In this document: positions 17,360 through 25,857 of the stretch, one piece after another
Layout: each line of letters opens with the position of its first letter
Position numbering within the stretch: position 1 is the first letter of the stretch
Assembly (NCBI GenBank): GCA_030152275.1
Contig: JASLHF010000229.1
Location: forward strand, 1 to 36,960
Length of the DNA: 36,960 bases
Direction of reading: 5' to 3'
From: Acinetobacter sp.
GTDB taxonomy: Bacteria; Pseudomonadota; Gammaproteobacteria; Pseudomonadales; Moraxellaceae
The notes under the pieces: generated by a model
What the model was told of the DNA's origin: nothing
Seen by the model: the letters and a program-made list of their open reading frames with translations, nothing else
Databases searched by the model: none
Made by a program: the position numbers and the translations under genes

Positions 17360-18352
17360 ATGTATAAAATTGAAATAGAAGGGCATGGGCAATTTAGCTG
17401 TGATACAGAGGATGTCATTTTACGTGCAGGTTTGCGCCACGGTTTGGGTTTACCCTATGAATGTAATGCTGGAGGTTGTGGAACTTGCAAAGTTGAATTA
17501 ATTGAAGGTGAGGTCGAACAGCTTTGGGCAGAGGCACCTGGCTTATCTGAGCGAGATCTGCGTAAAGGGCGAATTTTAGCTTGCCAATGTAAACCTAAAA
17601 CAAATTGTAAAATTAAGCTCCGTTTAGATGAACAGTGTGTACCTAAAATAATTCCAAGTAAGCAAAATATGCGCTTACTTAAAGCATTACCCGTGACACA
17701 TGATATTTTAGAAATTCATTTACAAAGTGATCAAGCAGCTGAATTTATTCCTGGTCAATATGCTTTGCTATTGATCAATGGCGAATTGCTGCGTGCTTAT
17801 TCAATGGCGAATTTACCGAATGCTGATGGAATTTGGGTGTTCCAAATTCGCCGTGTACCCAATGGGAAAATGACCAATTTACTGTTTGATGAAACCCAAC
17901 GTCAAAATGCACAGATTCAAATTGATGGTCCTTATGGTTTAGCCCATTTACAAGAACAGCCGCGACCTATTATTTGTATCGCTGGTGGTTCTGGTTTAGC
18001 ACCAATGCTGGCAATTGCCAGAGGTGTTGCTGTCAATCCTCATTTACAAGAGCATAAAGTGTGGTTTTTTCATGGCGGGCGTGAAAAGCGTGACTTATTG
18101 TCAGAGCCCTTACTGCGTGAGTGGACAGCTTTGGGTGATCGTTTGACTTATGTTCCTGCAACATCTTCCGAAAATATTGTAGGGATTCGACAAGGCTTTA
18201 TCCATGATGTGATTCAAGATGTGCTTGGGCAGCAATTAGGTGAACATGAAATTTATTGTGCTGGCCCTCCACCGATGGTGCAATCGATTGAACAAATGGC
18301 TCACATAGCAGGAATTTCACCCAAACAAATCCATTTTGATCGCTTTTTCTGA
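17360..18352 (+). CDS. ferredoxin-NAD(P)H reductase of the oxygenase system
   Basis: A 330-residue protein with an N-terminal plant-type [2Fe-2S] domain (C35, C40, C43, C75; CNAGGCGTC), a flavin-binding barrel (RAYSMAN) and an NAD-binding domain (IAGGSGLAPMLAI, CAGPPPMVQS). It resembles reductases of naphthalene/carbazole-type dioxygenases. It takes electrons from NAD(P)H and reduces the Rieske ferredoxin encoded just upstream. It is the last gene of the island operon. The domain order (ferredoxin first) differs from CntB, where the ferredoxin domain is last, so the two reductases in this window are not recent copies. Confidence 0.9.
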   Translation: MYKIEIEGHGQFSCDTEDVILRAGLRHGLGLPYECNAGGCGTCKVELIEGEVEQLWAEAPGLSERDLRKGRILACQCKPKTNCKIKLRLDEQCVPKIIPSKQNMRLLKALPVTHDILEIHLQSDQAAEFIPGQYALLLINGELLRAYSMANLPNADGIWVFQIRRVPNGKMTNLLFDETQRQNAQIQIDGPYGLAHLQEQPRPIICIAGGSGLAPMLAIARGVAVNPHLQEHKVWFFHGGREKRDLLSEPLLREWTALGDRLTYVPATSSENIVGIRQGFIHDVIQDVLGQQLGEHEIYCAGPPPMVQSIEQMAHIAGISPKQIHFDRFF

Positions 18353-18379
18353 GCAAATTTTTTATTTATTACAGATTCT

Positions 18380-18406
18380 ATTCTCCAACTTAAGAAGCTG
18401 GAGAAT
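18380..18406. terminator. shared terminator between convergent operon and regulator
   Basis: ATTCTCCA and TGGAGAAT, extended by CTT/AAG across one mismatch, form a hairpin at the meeting point of the plus-strand operon and the minus-strand response regulator. T-rich sequence follows on the plus strand (ATTTTCC), A/T-rich on the other. It overlaps the last codons of the regulator gene. Confidence 0.6.
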
Positions 18407-19028
18407 ATTTTCCTTTGCAGTTTAAGACCATATGTACGATTTGAGCAATTGATTCTGTACCTAATTTTTGACGAATATGTGCACGGTGGATTTCAACTGT
18501 TTTATGACTAATATTTAACAGTTGAGCAATTTTTTTACTGGGTAAACCATCAACCAGTAGATGAATAATTTCATGTTCACGTGGTGATAGAGATTGGATT
18601 TTTTGTAATTGTTCTTGTCGGTTGATCTGCTCATGGAAGTCAATCTCTGCACGTTGTAAACATGCTTGCACTTGGTTGAGCATATGTTGCGGATTGAAGG
18701 GTTTCTCCAAAAAATCAAAAGCGCCATTTTTGAGTGCGGTTACAGACATTGGAATATCTCCATGTCCTGTCATGAAAATAATAGGAAGTATTACTTTTTG
18801 CTGGTTGAGTTGTTCTTGTAATTGTAAACCGCTCATTCCTCTCATACGAATATCAGAAATGAGGCAAGCAGGGCGCTCAGGACGTTGATATTCTAAAAAA
18901 TCTATTGCGCTTTGAAATGTCTGGACCTCAAGTTGTACAGATTCAAGCAACCATGTCAATGAGTTACATACATCAGGATCATCATCAATAACATAGACGA
19001 TTGGCTCGATTGGTTTGGCTATCGGCAT
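18390..19028 (-). CDS. FixJ/StyR-type response regulator
   Basis: Receiver domain at residues about 10-125 with acidic pocket D15-D17, phospho-acceptor D59 (LISDIRM) and the conserved FMTGHGD and LEKPF segments. A C-terminal LuxR-type helix-turn-helix follows (SPREHEIIHLL...ISHKTVEIHRAHIRQKLG). Starting at 19028, with AGGAG 10 bp upstream, gives 212 residues, normal for FixJ/StyR/TodT regulators; an upstream start at 19121 would add an atypical leader. The gene overlaps the 3' end of the sensor kinase gene by 44 bp. It most likely activates the catabolic operon when the kinase detects the substrate. Confidence 0.88.
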   Translation of the reverse strand: MPIAKPIEPIVYVIDDDPDVCNSLTWLLESVQLEVQTFQSAIDFLEYQRPERPACLISDIRMRGMSGLQLQEQLNQQKVILPIIFMTGHGDIPMSVTALKNGAFDFLEKPFNPQHMLNQVQACLQRAEIDFHEQINRQEQLQKIQSLSPREHEIIHLLVDGLPSKKIAQLLNISHKTVEIHRAHIRQKLGTESIAQIVHMVLNCKGKYSPAS

Positions 19029-20508
19029 TTTTTTCACGCTCCTGTGCTTTAATAGAAATATTAAATATGGCCCCTGGCGCTCCTTCGCAGACCCATAAAT
19101 AACCTTGATGATTGTCAACAATACTTCGAGAAAGGGTTAATCCAATGCCCATACTGTCGATTTTACTCGAATAAAATGATTCAAAAATTTGGTCAGGATT
19201 TAGACCTTGTAAACCAGGTCCATTGTCAGAGATGGCAATTCTTGCTGAATCTTGGTGTAGCCATGTACGAATAAAAATTTCTCTGTGTTGTAGAGGATTT
19301 TGTTGCAAGGCATCTACTGCATTAAAGACTAAATTGATCAAGACCTGGCTAAATAATGTTTCATCTGCATTAATATAAATAGGTGAAACAGAAAGTTCAT
19401 AATGAATTTTACACAAACCTTGTTCCGCTTTTAACTCAATTAAAGGTCTAATTGATTGTAAAATATGGTTTAACTGATGTTGCTTAAAATTGGCTTCACC
19501 TTTTTTTAAAAAGCTGCGCATACTTTGAATAATATTACTGACTCGATGAATTTGTTGTTGCGCTGAATTCAATGCAACTAAAGTATCTTCAGATGTCATG
19601 AGACCTTTTTGAATGCGAATCATACTGCCAGCAATATAATTGTTCAGTGCGGCTAATGGCTGGTTGAGTTCATGTGCTAATGCGGTAGAAAGTTCCCCCA
19701 TCGTTTTGCAACGTGACATGTGGCCAAGTTGTTTTTCACGAGTACGTGCAATATTTTCAGCTTCTACACGATCTGTAATATCTCGATAATTAATCAAAAA
19801 TCCTCGAATATTAGGGTCATTCAACATATTGCGACAGGTGGCTTCATGATGCTGCCATTGTCCATTATGGTGTAAAATTTGATAGTGAAATGTCTTTGTT
19901 TGATGATTTAAGGTTAAGCCTTCTCGAAACAAGAAATGACGAATTTTTGTACGATCATCAGGGTGAATAATACTTAAGACATTTTTATTTAAGGCTAGGC
20001 GATTACGATATCCTGTGATTTTAAATAAAGAAGGACTGGCATAGAGCAATTTTGCTTGTGGATCTAAAATGACAATACCATCAGCCGAATTCTCAAGTAA
20101 TGATTTGAGATAATCATCTTGACATTGAAGTTGATGTTGGTATTGCTTAATCTCACTAATATCTCGAACCAATGCCAAAACTTTTGCTTGATTATCAATA
20201 TGAATAATTTTAAGACAAACTGAAATGGGAATTTGATCCCCATTTTTAGCCTGAATAATCCATTCAAATTTGGCTACGCCTGCGTGTGCGGATCGTTTGA
20301 TTAATTTAAGTGCATGTCTAACATCATAACCTTGATTAATCGCGCTGATATTTTCAACCCCCATATTGATCAAGTCAGCTTTTTCAAACCCAGTGAGTTG
20401 TTCTGCGGCTTCATTGGCGTCTAAAATTTCGGCACTATTGATATCGTGCAAAAAGATTGCATCGCCTGCTTTGTCAAAAATAGTTTGATAATAGTCAGTT
20501 TTATTCAT
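18985..20508 (-). CDS. cytosolic PAS-PAS sensor histidine kinase
   Basis: A 507-residue protein with no membrane segment. It has two PAS domains (about residues 8-115 and 130-245, each ending in a VRDISE- or YRDITD-type motif), a HisKA domain with phospho-acceptor H279 (ALAHELNQPLAALN), and a HATPase domain with N box (NLVFNAVDAL), DNGPGL and GIGLTLS. It resembles FixL and the C-terminal half of StyS/TodS kinases. By context it senses an intracellular aromatic inducer and phosphorylates the overlapping FixJ-like regulator. No haem-binding signature could be confirmed by eye. A GAGG site lies nine bases before the ATG. Confidence 0.88.
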   Translation of the reverse strand: MNKTDYYQTIFDKAGDAIFLHDINSAEILDANEAAEQLTGFEKADLINMGVENISAINQGYDVRHALKLIKRSAHAGVAKFEWIIQAKNGDQIPISVCLKIIHIDNQAKVLALVRDISEIKQYQHQLQCQDDYLKSLLENSADGIVILDPQAKLLYASPSLFKITGYRNRLALNKNVLSIIHPDDRTKIRHFLFREGLTLNHQTKTFHYQILHHNGQWQHHEATCRNMLNDPNIRGFLINYRDITDRVEAENIARTREKQLGHMSRCKTMGELSTALAHELNQPLAALNNYIAGSMIRIQKGLMTSEDTLVALNSAQQQIHRVSNIIQSMRSFLKKGEANFKQHQLNHILQSIRPLIELKAEQGLCKIHYELSVSPIYINADETLFSQVLINLVFNAVDALQQNPLQHREIFIRTWLHQDSARIAISDNGPGLQGLNPDQIFESFYSSKIDSMGIGLTLSRSIVDNHQGYLWVCEGAPGAIFNISIKAQEREKNADSQTNRANRLCY

Positions 20509-20791
20509 TATTTTGCCTCATTCCATGGCATATATATTTATATCATCTTTGGCTTTTTTTTGTACACAAAAAGTCAGTTTTATGGATAAGGCTTTCATAA
20601 AAATAGGAATGATCTTGTAATAAGATATATTATCACTCTCAAATTTTTGAATTTTATACAGTAAGATATGATGTGGAACTCAGAATATTATATTGTGTGG
20701 GATACTTAAAAGAATTTACAGCTAGATTGCTTCAATGAGTCACTATGAATCTCACTAACAAAAATAGTATTGATAGTTTTTTGATTTATAA

Positions 20792-20879
20792 ATAAAAAAG
20801 CCCCAATCTTTCGATTAGGGCTTTTTGAATTTGGAGCGGGAAAGGAGACTCGAACTCCCGACCCCAACCTTGGCAAGGT
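20792..20879. repeat. right 88-bp direct repeat (attachment site)
   Basis: Exact copy of 9258-9345, including the terminator hairpin (20794-20826) and the tRNA-Gly 3' fragment. The 283 bp between it and the kinase start hold the kinase promoter region and no gene. Confidence 0.9.
20832..20879 (-). pseudogene. tRNA-Gly(GCC) 3' fragment, second copy
   Basis: Same 48 nt as at 9298-9345. To the right the sequence diverges and no D-arm or 5' acceptor strand follows, so this too is only an attachment-site half. Confidence 0.88.
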
Positions 20880-21184
20880 TTACCGACATAAAATACACTA
20901 AATAACATAATTGGTATTCTAATAAACCCTATATATAACAGTTATATAGGGTTTTTATTTTGTGTGGTGTAATTTAAGGTAGAGTGGGGTACTTTGATTT
21001 TTGGTCACTAATTTAAATGTAGTAATCAACAATAATAACCAACATATATCTTATCTTTTTAAAGGTATTTTACTATGTGGTAAATCATTGATTGGTAGTG
21101 GGAGCAGTTCAATTGGATCCACAGCTTTCTCCTAGCTCTTTAAGATCCAACGATGCGATGATAACGATAGATGCCATAATGGCA

Positions 21185-21523
21185 TCATAAGAAGAATGGA
21201 TGAGCTGTATAACCGCTTATCTTCAATAGTTCTACTTGATTCAGGTTCATGTAACTAGGCGTAATAGCCATCACAAGCGATCTTAAGAACCCTGCACATC
21301 GTTTAATCTTAAATTGATGGCTGTATTCAATAATAAACTTACTTAACTCGTGTAGGCCTGCAAAGTACCTTGTGGCCTTTAGGATGTCCAGTTCCTCTTC
21401 AATTTAAGCTGACTTTTAAGGCGAAGGATTTCTTTCTTTGCCTCGAGTAGTTCATGTTCATCAGGGTTGTTGCATACAGGCTGTACTACCTTTAAATTTT
21501 GGAGTAGATCGTTGTCCACTCAT
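21185..21523 (-). pseudogene. IS3-family transposase OrfA remnant
   Basis: Minus-strand conceptual translation in pieces gives MSGQRSTPKFK, then DEHELLEAKKEILRLKSQLK, then after a frameshift EELDILKATRYFAGLHEL and KFIIEYSHQFKIKRCAGFLR. This is the order of an IS3-type OrfA (TPEFK start, leucine-zipper region, EERDILKKA-Y/FFA end) followed by the start of OrfB. At least two frame disruptions and a short internal region show that it is inactive. An AGGAGA site remains before the ATG at 21523. Confidence 0.55.
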
Positions 21524-21543
21524 AAGGTTCTCTCCTATGCAAA

Positions 21544-21623
21544 AAGAATAGACGATATTTGTCTAGGAGAGTGGTAGCAGTCCAAGAATAGACAAAATTT
21601 GTCTACGAGAGAGATGGCAGTCC
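21544..21623. repeat. two tandem 40-bp repeats with palindromic cores
   Basis: Copies 21544-21583 and 21584-21623 differ at only a few positions. Each holds a dyad: TAGACgatatttGTCTA (21549-21565) and TAGACAAAATTTGTCTA (21589-21605, perfect around a central A). Spacing of 40 bp puts the dyads on the same helix face, as expected of a double operator. They lie just upstream of the minus-strand remnant. Confidence 0.7.
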
Positions 21624-21976
21624 ATTCAGCATCTATTCCACTAATGTAATCGAGTCTTTAAAAGCTTGATACGTCAGACGATCAAATAACGTAAAGTCTT
21701 ACCAACAATAATTCTGTACGAGAAGTAATTTACTTTGCAATTGATGCGGCATCTAAAAGTGGAATATGCCAATTCGCGACTGGCGTTTAGTCATGAGCCA
21801 CTTTATGACTGATAGCTCAAGATTTCCTACTTTTCAATTCAATTTCTTATCCACAATTTAGGTTATTATTATTTTAGTTTTCAAGCTTATATATTTATAA
21901 TGTTTCTCACTTGATAAAATTATTTTGATGAACTCAAACAACTTTTAATGATACTTCCGTTACGAGACAATAAAAT

Positions 21977-24900
21977 ATGGCAACACTTTTTTGGAAACTT
22001 TCAGACCGCGAAACTAGACTTGAACAAAATATTACACACATTTTAAAAGCCAAACCAAGTCTTGCATCTTTATTCGAAAATATTGCCACAGACAAAAGCA
22101 CACATTTTTTAAATCTCTTTTTTCCATCTATGCCAACTGTATGTTATGTGGCAAATCTATCTTTACAGGATAAATCTGCCCAACGCATCAATTTAGCCAT
22201 TCGTATTCCTCATCATCCTGCTTTAAGTGCTTGTTTAGATGAACATAGTTCATTAGTAGTAATTGGTTATTGGGGGACGCGTTCTTCCACGCCTTATTTT
22301 ATCCCAGAAAGTGTGATCATCAGTCACAATAGCGAACAACCTACTAACTATGAGCACGAATTAGAATGTGAATACCACTTTTTGGAAGATGGGGAATATC
22401 CACCTCGAGGCATCCAAAATGTATTAACATCACAACTTGTAGAAGAATTACCTAAAATTTCTGTTTTAGCTAATGAGCGGTTAGAAGAGTGGCGTAAATT
22501 TCTGGGCTTTAAAAAAGAGCTGATTCGTCAAAAATCAGTGGGTTTACGTTATTTAACAATTGATTATGATGAAAAAAAACATATTTTTAAATTGCTTGCG
22601 ATTGCCAATAGTCAACAAGATTTTGAGATTGTACGTAAAGTGTTAGCACGAAAAGACCTACAATTATTTGATTTAAATACCTCAACTGACCCATGGAAAT
22701 TTGAGCTACCTAGTTTGGAGGATAATCGACAGAATAAACAAAAAGTAAAATTTGAACTTGGACAGTTTAAACGTGGGAAAAATGCCTTTAGCTTACTTAA
22801 TCCGGATGAAGTAAAGAAAGTTTTTCAACATATAGATTTAAAAGAAATACCTTTTTCAGCACCAGTATTTGCATGGCTGAATATTGAACCAACAGAAGAT
22901 TGGAAAAACAAAGTTACCAATTTAGCACCTGATCAATCCGATGAAGACGCCATTAAACAATATAAAGAAGATATTAAAGAAATGCTTGAAGCAGTACCAA
23001 GCACAGGTTTTGTATCTTTTGCTTTAATTGGTGATTGGTCATTAGTGGATCGTCAAGATAGAATCCTGCGTAATTTAAAGCAGAATGAAAATTGCTATGC
23101 ACCATATTTATCAAGTTATTTATTTGATATTACGCAAGCACAAGTACCTAATACATTTTCTGAAATTAACGAGTGGTTTAACTCTAGCTTAAACGAGGCA
23201 CAAAAACGGGCAGTACAAAAAATGATTGCTGCGCCAGACCTATGTTTAATTCAAGGGCCTCCAGGTACAGGTAAAACCACTGTTATTGCCGAAGCTATTT
23301 TACAATTAGTAAAACAGGGAAAAACCATTTTGCTTAGTAGTCAGTCGCACGATGCTATTGATAATGCACTATCTCGTATTACTAATCACCCTTCATTACG
23401 TGCGGTTCGTCTGGCGAAACAAGGGCGTGGAAGGGATAAAATTACCGAAGAAGGTAAACTATTTTCAGGTGAGCAAGCATTAGCACGTCATTATGAGGCC
23501 TTGAGTCATGATATTAACGTACGTTTTTTAATGCCATTGCAGCAACAGCAAGAACAAATCGATGCATTAAAAATATGGTTAAACCAAGCTGAGTTTTTAC
23601 AACTTGATGCACAAAAGCTTGAGCAAGAACGTCAAAGTATCAAACAACAAGGTAGTGAAAAGCGTCAGCAACAACAACAGGCTCAAAAAGCTTTTCAACA
23701 ACAGCAACTCGAGTATCAAGTGCATCAACAACAACTAGCAGAATTACAACAGTTGCAGGATTTGTTATCAGGGCAAAGTGTTGCACCTCAAGGTCTTCTT
23801 TTACCTGACATGATGAAAAATATTGCAGATCGCTTATTTGAATTAGATAGTTACCAAGTTAAATTGCCATTTCAACTTTCAGATTTTCGCTTTTATCCAG
23901 AATCACAAGCTCAAATTTTGATGGCATTATTAGACGTATGGCATAAGATTCATAGTAGTTTCGAGGTGATGGAGCAGGATATTACTCGCCTGCAACAAGC
24001 AGGTCAGGGTGGGCTAACTAGTATTGATACACAGTTAAAAGTTCAACAACTACTGCAAGACATTGAACAGCTTGCCAATCAAATGGACGTAGATGATAGT
24101 GAAGACATTTCTAATTTATGGCGTCAAAAACGTCGTGAAGTAAATCAATTAAAGCAACAAAGTGGTGGTTTAACCCATGAATGTTATCAATTATTCAAGG
24201 ATAGAGATCAATTCCTTAACATTACACAAGCACAATCTACGGCAATATTATTAACTGAACGTTTAGAGCAATTCAAACAATTTGAGCAATATCTTAATCG
24301 GCAGATTACTGAAGCAAGCCAAAGCTTAATCGCACAAATGCAAGCATTTGAAATGCATGTGCCTGATGATGCAGCGGTCAAACAAATTGAACGTGAGATT
24401 CAAAACCTACTTGAGCAATACAAAACTATCGAACTTAAATTTCAAAAACAGCAACACGTTGAACAGCAACATTTACAACAGCAGAATTTTGAAAATATCA
24501 GCCTAAAAGAAGCAATCAAATCCACTCAAAATCATGTTTCCTATTTACAGCAACAATATGATGAGATCAAAGTACAAAACCAAAATTGGCATGGTCTATT
24601 TGAGGATTGGGTGCAATCTCTTAATAATCCGCAGCAGCCAAAATTGGATTGGGAGTTAATAAGTCAAGAATACACGCAAAACTGTAATTTGGTGGCGATT
24701 TCATGTAATGAAAATCCACGTACTTTGCAAGATGCTGGGATCGATGGCTTTGATGTGGTGATTATTGATGAGGTATCTAAAGCCACGCCAATTGAGCTGT
24801 TAATGCCACTTATGCGTGCCCGTAAAGCCATTTTAGTGGGGGATCATCGTCAATTACCTCCAATGTTCCAAGAAGGCCAAGATGCTACGGAAACGTTTGA

Positions 24901-25801
24901 AGATTTAATAGAAGTGGAAGATGAAAATCAAGACCGTTCGAATTTACTCACAAAAGATAATTTCAAACGCTATGAAAAATTAGTTACGGCATCACTATTT
25001 AAAGAATTATTTGAAAAAGCACCTGATGTGTTACGTGAGCGCCTAACCACACAGTTTCGTATGCATCCAAGCATTATGAAAATGATTAACTATTTTTATG
25101 ATGGGCAGCTCACATGCGGTAACCCTGATGCGCCACGTGAGCATCAAATCGTTTTAAAATCTAAGCTTAATACTTTAGTGGATGCAAAAAAACATCTGCT
25201 TTGGGTAGATACTTCAAATGATGAAAAAGGCGTGGCTTATAGAGATGATGAAAGTACCAATGTAACAGAAGCTAAACTGATTGCTAAAACTCTAGTCAAT
25301 ATCAATGCACAAATGAAACAACAGGGCTATCACAGTAAGAATAAGCAAAAAGTTGGTGTGGTGTCTTTTTATCAATCACAGTGCCGTACCATTCGAGATG
25401 AAATTCGTAAAGCCAATAGTGGTAAATTAGACTTCGATGCCATTCATGTCGAAATTAACACGGTCATCCGTTATCAAGGTAAAGAAAAACCTATCATTTT
25501 AATCAGTTTAGTGCGTAATGATGGTAAGCCAAAAGATCATAAACGTTCATCTCGTGCCAATATCGCTCGTTTTGAATTTATTAACGTCGCTATGTCACGT
25601 GCACAAAATTTACTGATGGTATTTGGGGCACGCAATATGTTGGAACTTCGAGATGTCAATTTGCCTAATATGGATCAACCTGGCACTAGCAAACGTAAAA
25701 TTTATCAAGACATATTCAATCGTTTAGATCGTGAAGGTCAAGTTTGTACAGCAAGAGAATTTATACAAGCTTGCGAAACACCAAAGCCACACATGGCTTA
25801 A
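21977..25801 (+). CDS. large SF1 (DNA2/NAM7-like) helicase
   Basis: A 1274-residue protein. Residues 1-400 have no motif I recognise. Motif I (Walker A) GPPGTGKTT starts near residue 427, preceded by the Q-motif-like LNEAQKRAVQ. A long glutamine-rich coiled-coil insert (about 515-920) separates it from motif II IIDEVSKATP (about 928) and motif III GDHRQLPPMF. Motifs IV-VI follow: TTQFRMHP, RYQGKEKPIILISLVRND and FINVAMSRAQNLLMVFG (about 1203-1218). This is the Upf1/Dna2-type SF1 arrangement, so ATP-driven nucleic-acid translocation is expected. It starts the five-gene operon, with 56 bp to the PIN gene. The coiled coil may mediate assembly with the other coiled-coil partners. Confidence 0.88.
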   Translation: MATLFWKLSDRETRLEQNITHILKAKPSLASLFENIATDKSTHFLNLFFPSMPTVCYVANLSLQDKSAQRINLAIRIPHHPALSACLDEHSSLVVIGYWGTRSSTPYFIPESVIISHNSEQPTNYEHELECEYHFLEDGEYPPRGIQNVLTSQLVEELPKISVLANERLEEWRKFLGFKKELIRQKSVGLRYLTIDYDEKKHIFKLLAIANSQQDFEIVRKVLARKDLQLFDLNTSTDPWKFELPSLEDNRQNKQKVKFELGQFKRGKNAFSLLNPDEVKKVFQHIDLKEIPFSAPVFAWLNIEPTEDWKNKVTNLAPDQSDEDAIKQYKEDIKEMLEAVPSTGFVSFALIGDWSLVDRQDRILRNLKQNENCYAPYLSSYLFDITQAQVPNTFSEINEWFNSSLNEAQKRAVQKMIAAPDLCLIQGPPGTGKTTVIAEAILQLVKQGKTILLSSQSHDAIDNALSRITNHPSLRAVRLAKQGRGRDKITEEGKLFSGEQALARHYEALSHDINVRFLMPLQQQQEQIDALKIWLNQAEFLQLDAQKLEQERQSIKQQGSEKRQQQQQAQKAFQQQQLEYQVHQQQLAELQQLQDLLSGQSVAPQGLLLPDMMKNIADRLFELDSYQVKLPFQLSDFRFYPESQAQILMALLDVWHKIHSSFEVMEQDITRLQQAGQGGLTSIDTQLKVQQLLQDIEQLANQMDVDDSEDISNLWRQKRREVNQLKQQSGGLTHECYQLFKDRDQFLNITQAQSTAILLTERLEQFKQFEQYLNRQITEASQSLIAQMQAFEMHVPDDAAVKQIEREIQNLLEQYKTIELKFQKQQHVEQQHLQQQNFENISLKEAIKSTQNHVSYLQQQYDEIKVQNQNWHGLFEDWVQSLNNPQQPKLDWELISQEYTQNCNLVAISCNENPRTLQDAGIDGFDVVIIDEVSKATPIELLMPLMRARKAILVGDHRQLPPMFQEGQDATETFEDLIEVEDENQDRSNLLTKDNFKRYEKLVTASLFKELFEKAPDVLRERLTTQFRMHPSIMKMINYFYDGQLTCGNPDAPREHQIVLKSKLNTLVDAKKHLLWVDTSNDEKGVAYRDDESTNVTEAKLIAKTLVNINAQMKQQGYHSKNKQKVGVVSFYQSQCRTIRDEIRKANSGKLDFDAIHVEINTVIRYQGKEKPIILISLVRNDGKPKDHKRSSRANIARFEFINVAMSRAQNLLMVFGARNMLELRDVNLPNMDQPGTSKRKIYQDIFNRLDREGQVCTAREFIQACETPKPHMA

Positions 25802-25857
25802 GCCATACTTTTATCTAGACATTATGAATATTTGTACTAAATTTTACTGAGAATAAT

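Larger units (their letters stand above)
9258..20879. mobile_element. 11.6-kb catabolic island between duplicated tRNA-Gly attachment sites
   Basis: The segment is bounded by two identical 88-bp direct repeats (9258-9345 and 20792-20879) that contain the 3' half of a tRNA-Gly gene, the classical footprint of tyrosine-integrase insertion at a tRNA. Inside are a ten-gene catabolic operon and its convergent two-component system, visibly richer in A+T than the carnitine operon. No integrase, excisionase or transfer gene is present, so movement would need an integrase supplied from elsewhere, perhaps from the neighbouring island to the right. Confidence 0.75.
20880..21976. other. 1.1-kb decayed island border upstream of the helicase operon
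   Basis: No intact gene. The first 170 bp resemble 9346-9520 (old island end). An IS3-type transposase remnant and a 40-bp tandem repeat follow and are listed separately. From 21624 to 21976 I see a small AGTCAT/ATGACT dyad (21790-21812) and an AT-rich stretch with a possible -10 TATAAT at 21896-21901, about 75 bp before the helicase start. No matching -35 is clear. Confidence 0.5.

Noticed and set aside
21544..21623. CRISPR array
   Set aside because: Only two directly abutting 40-bp units with no spacers between them and no cas genes. No CRISPR array was seen anywhere in the window.
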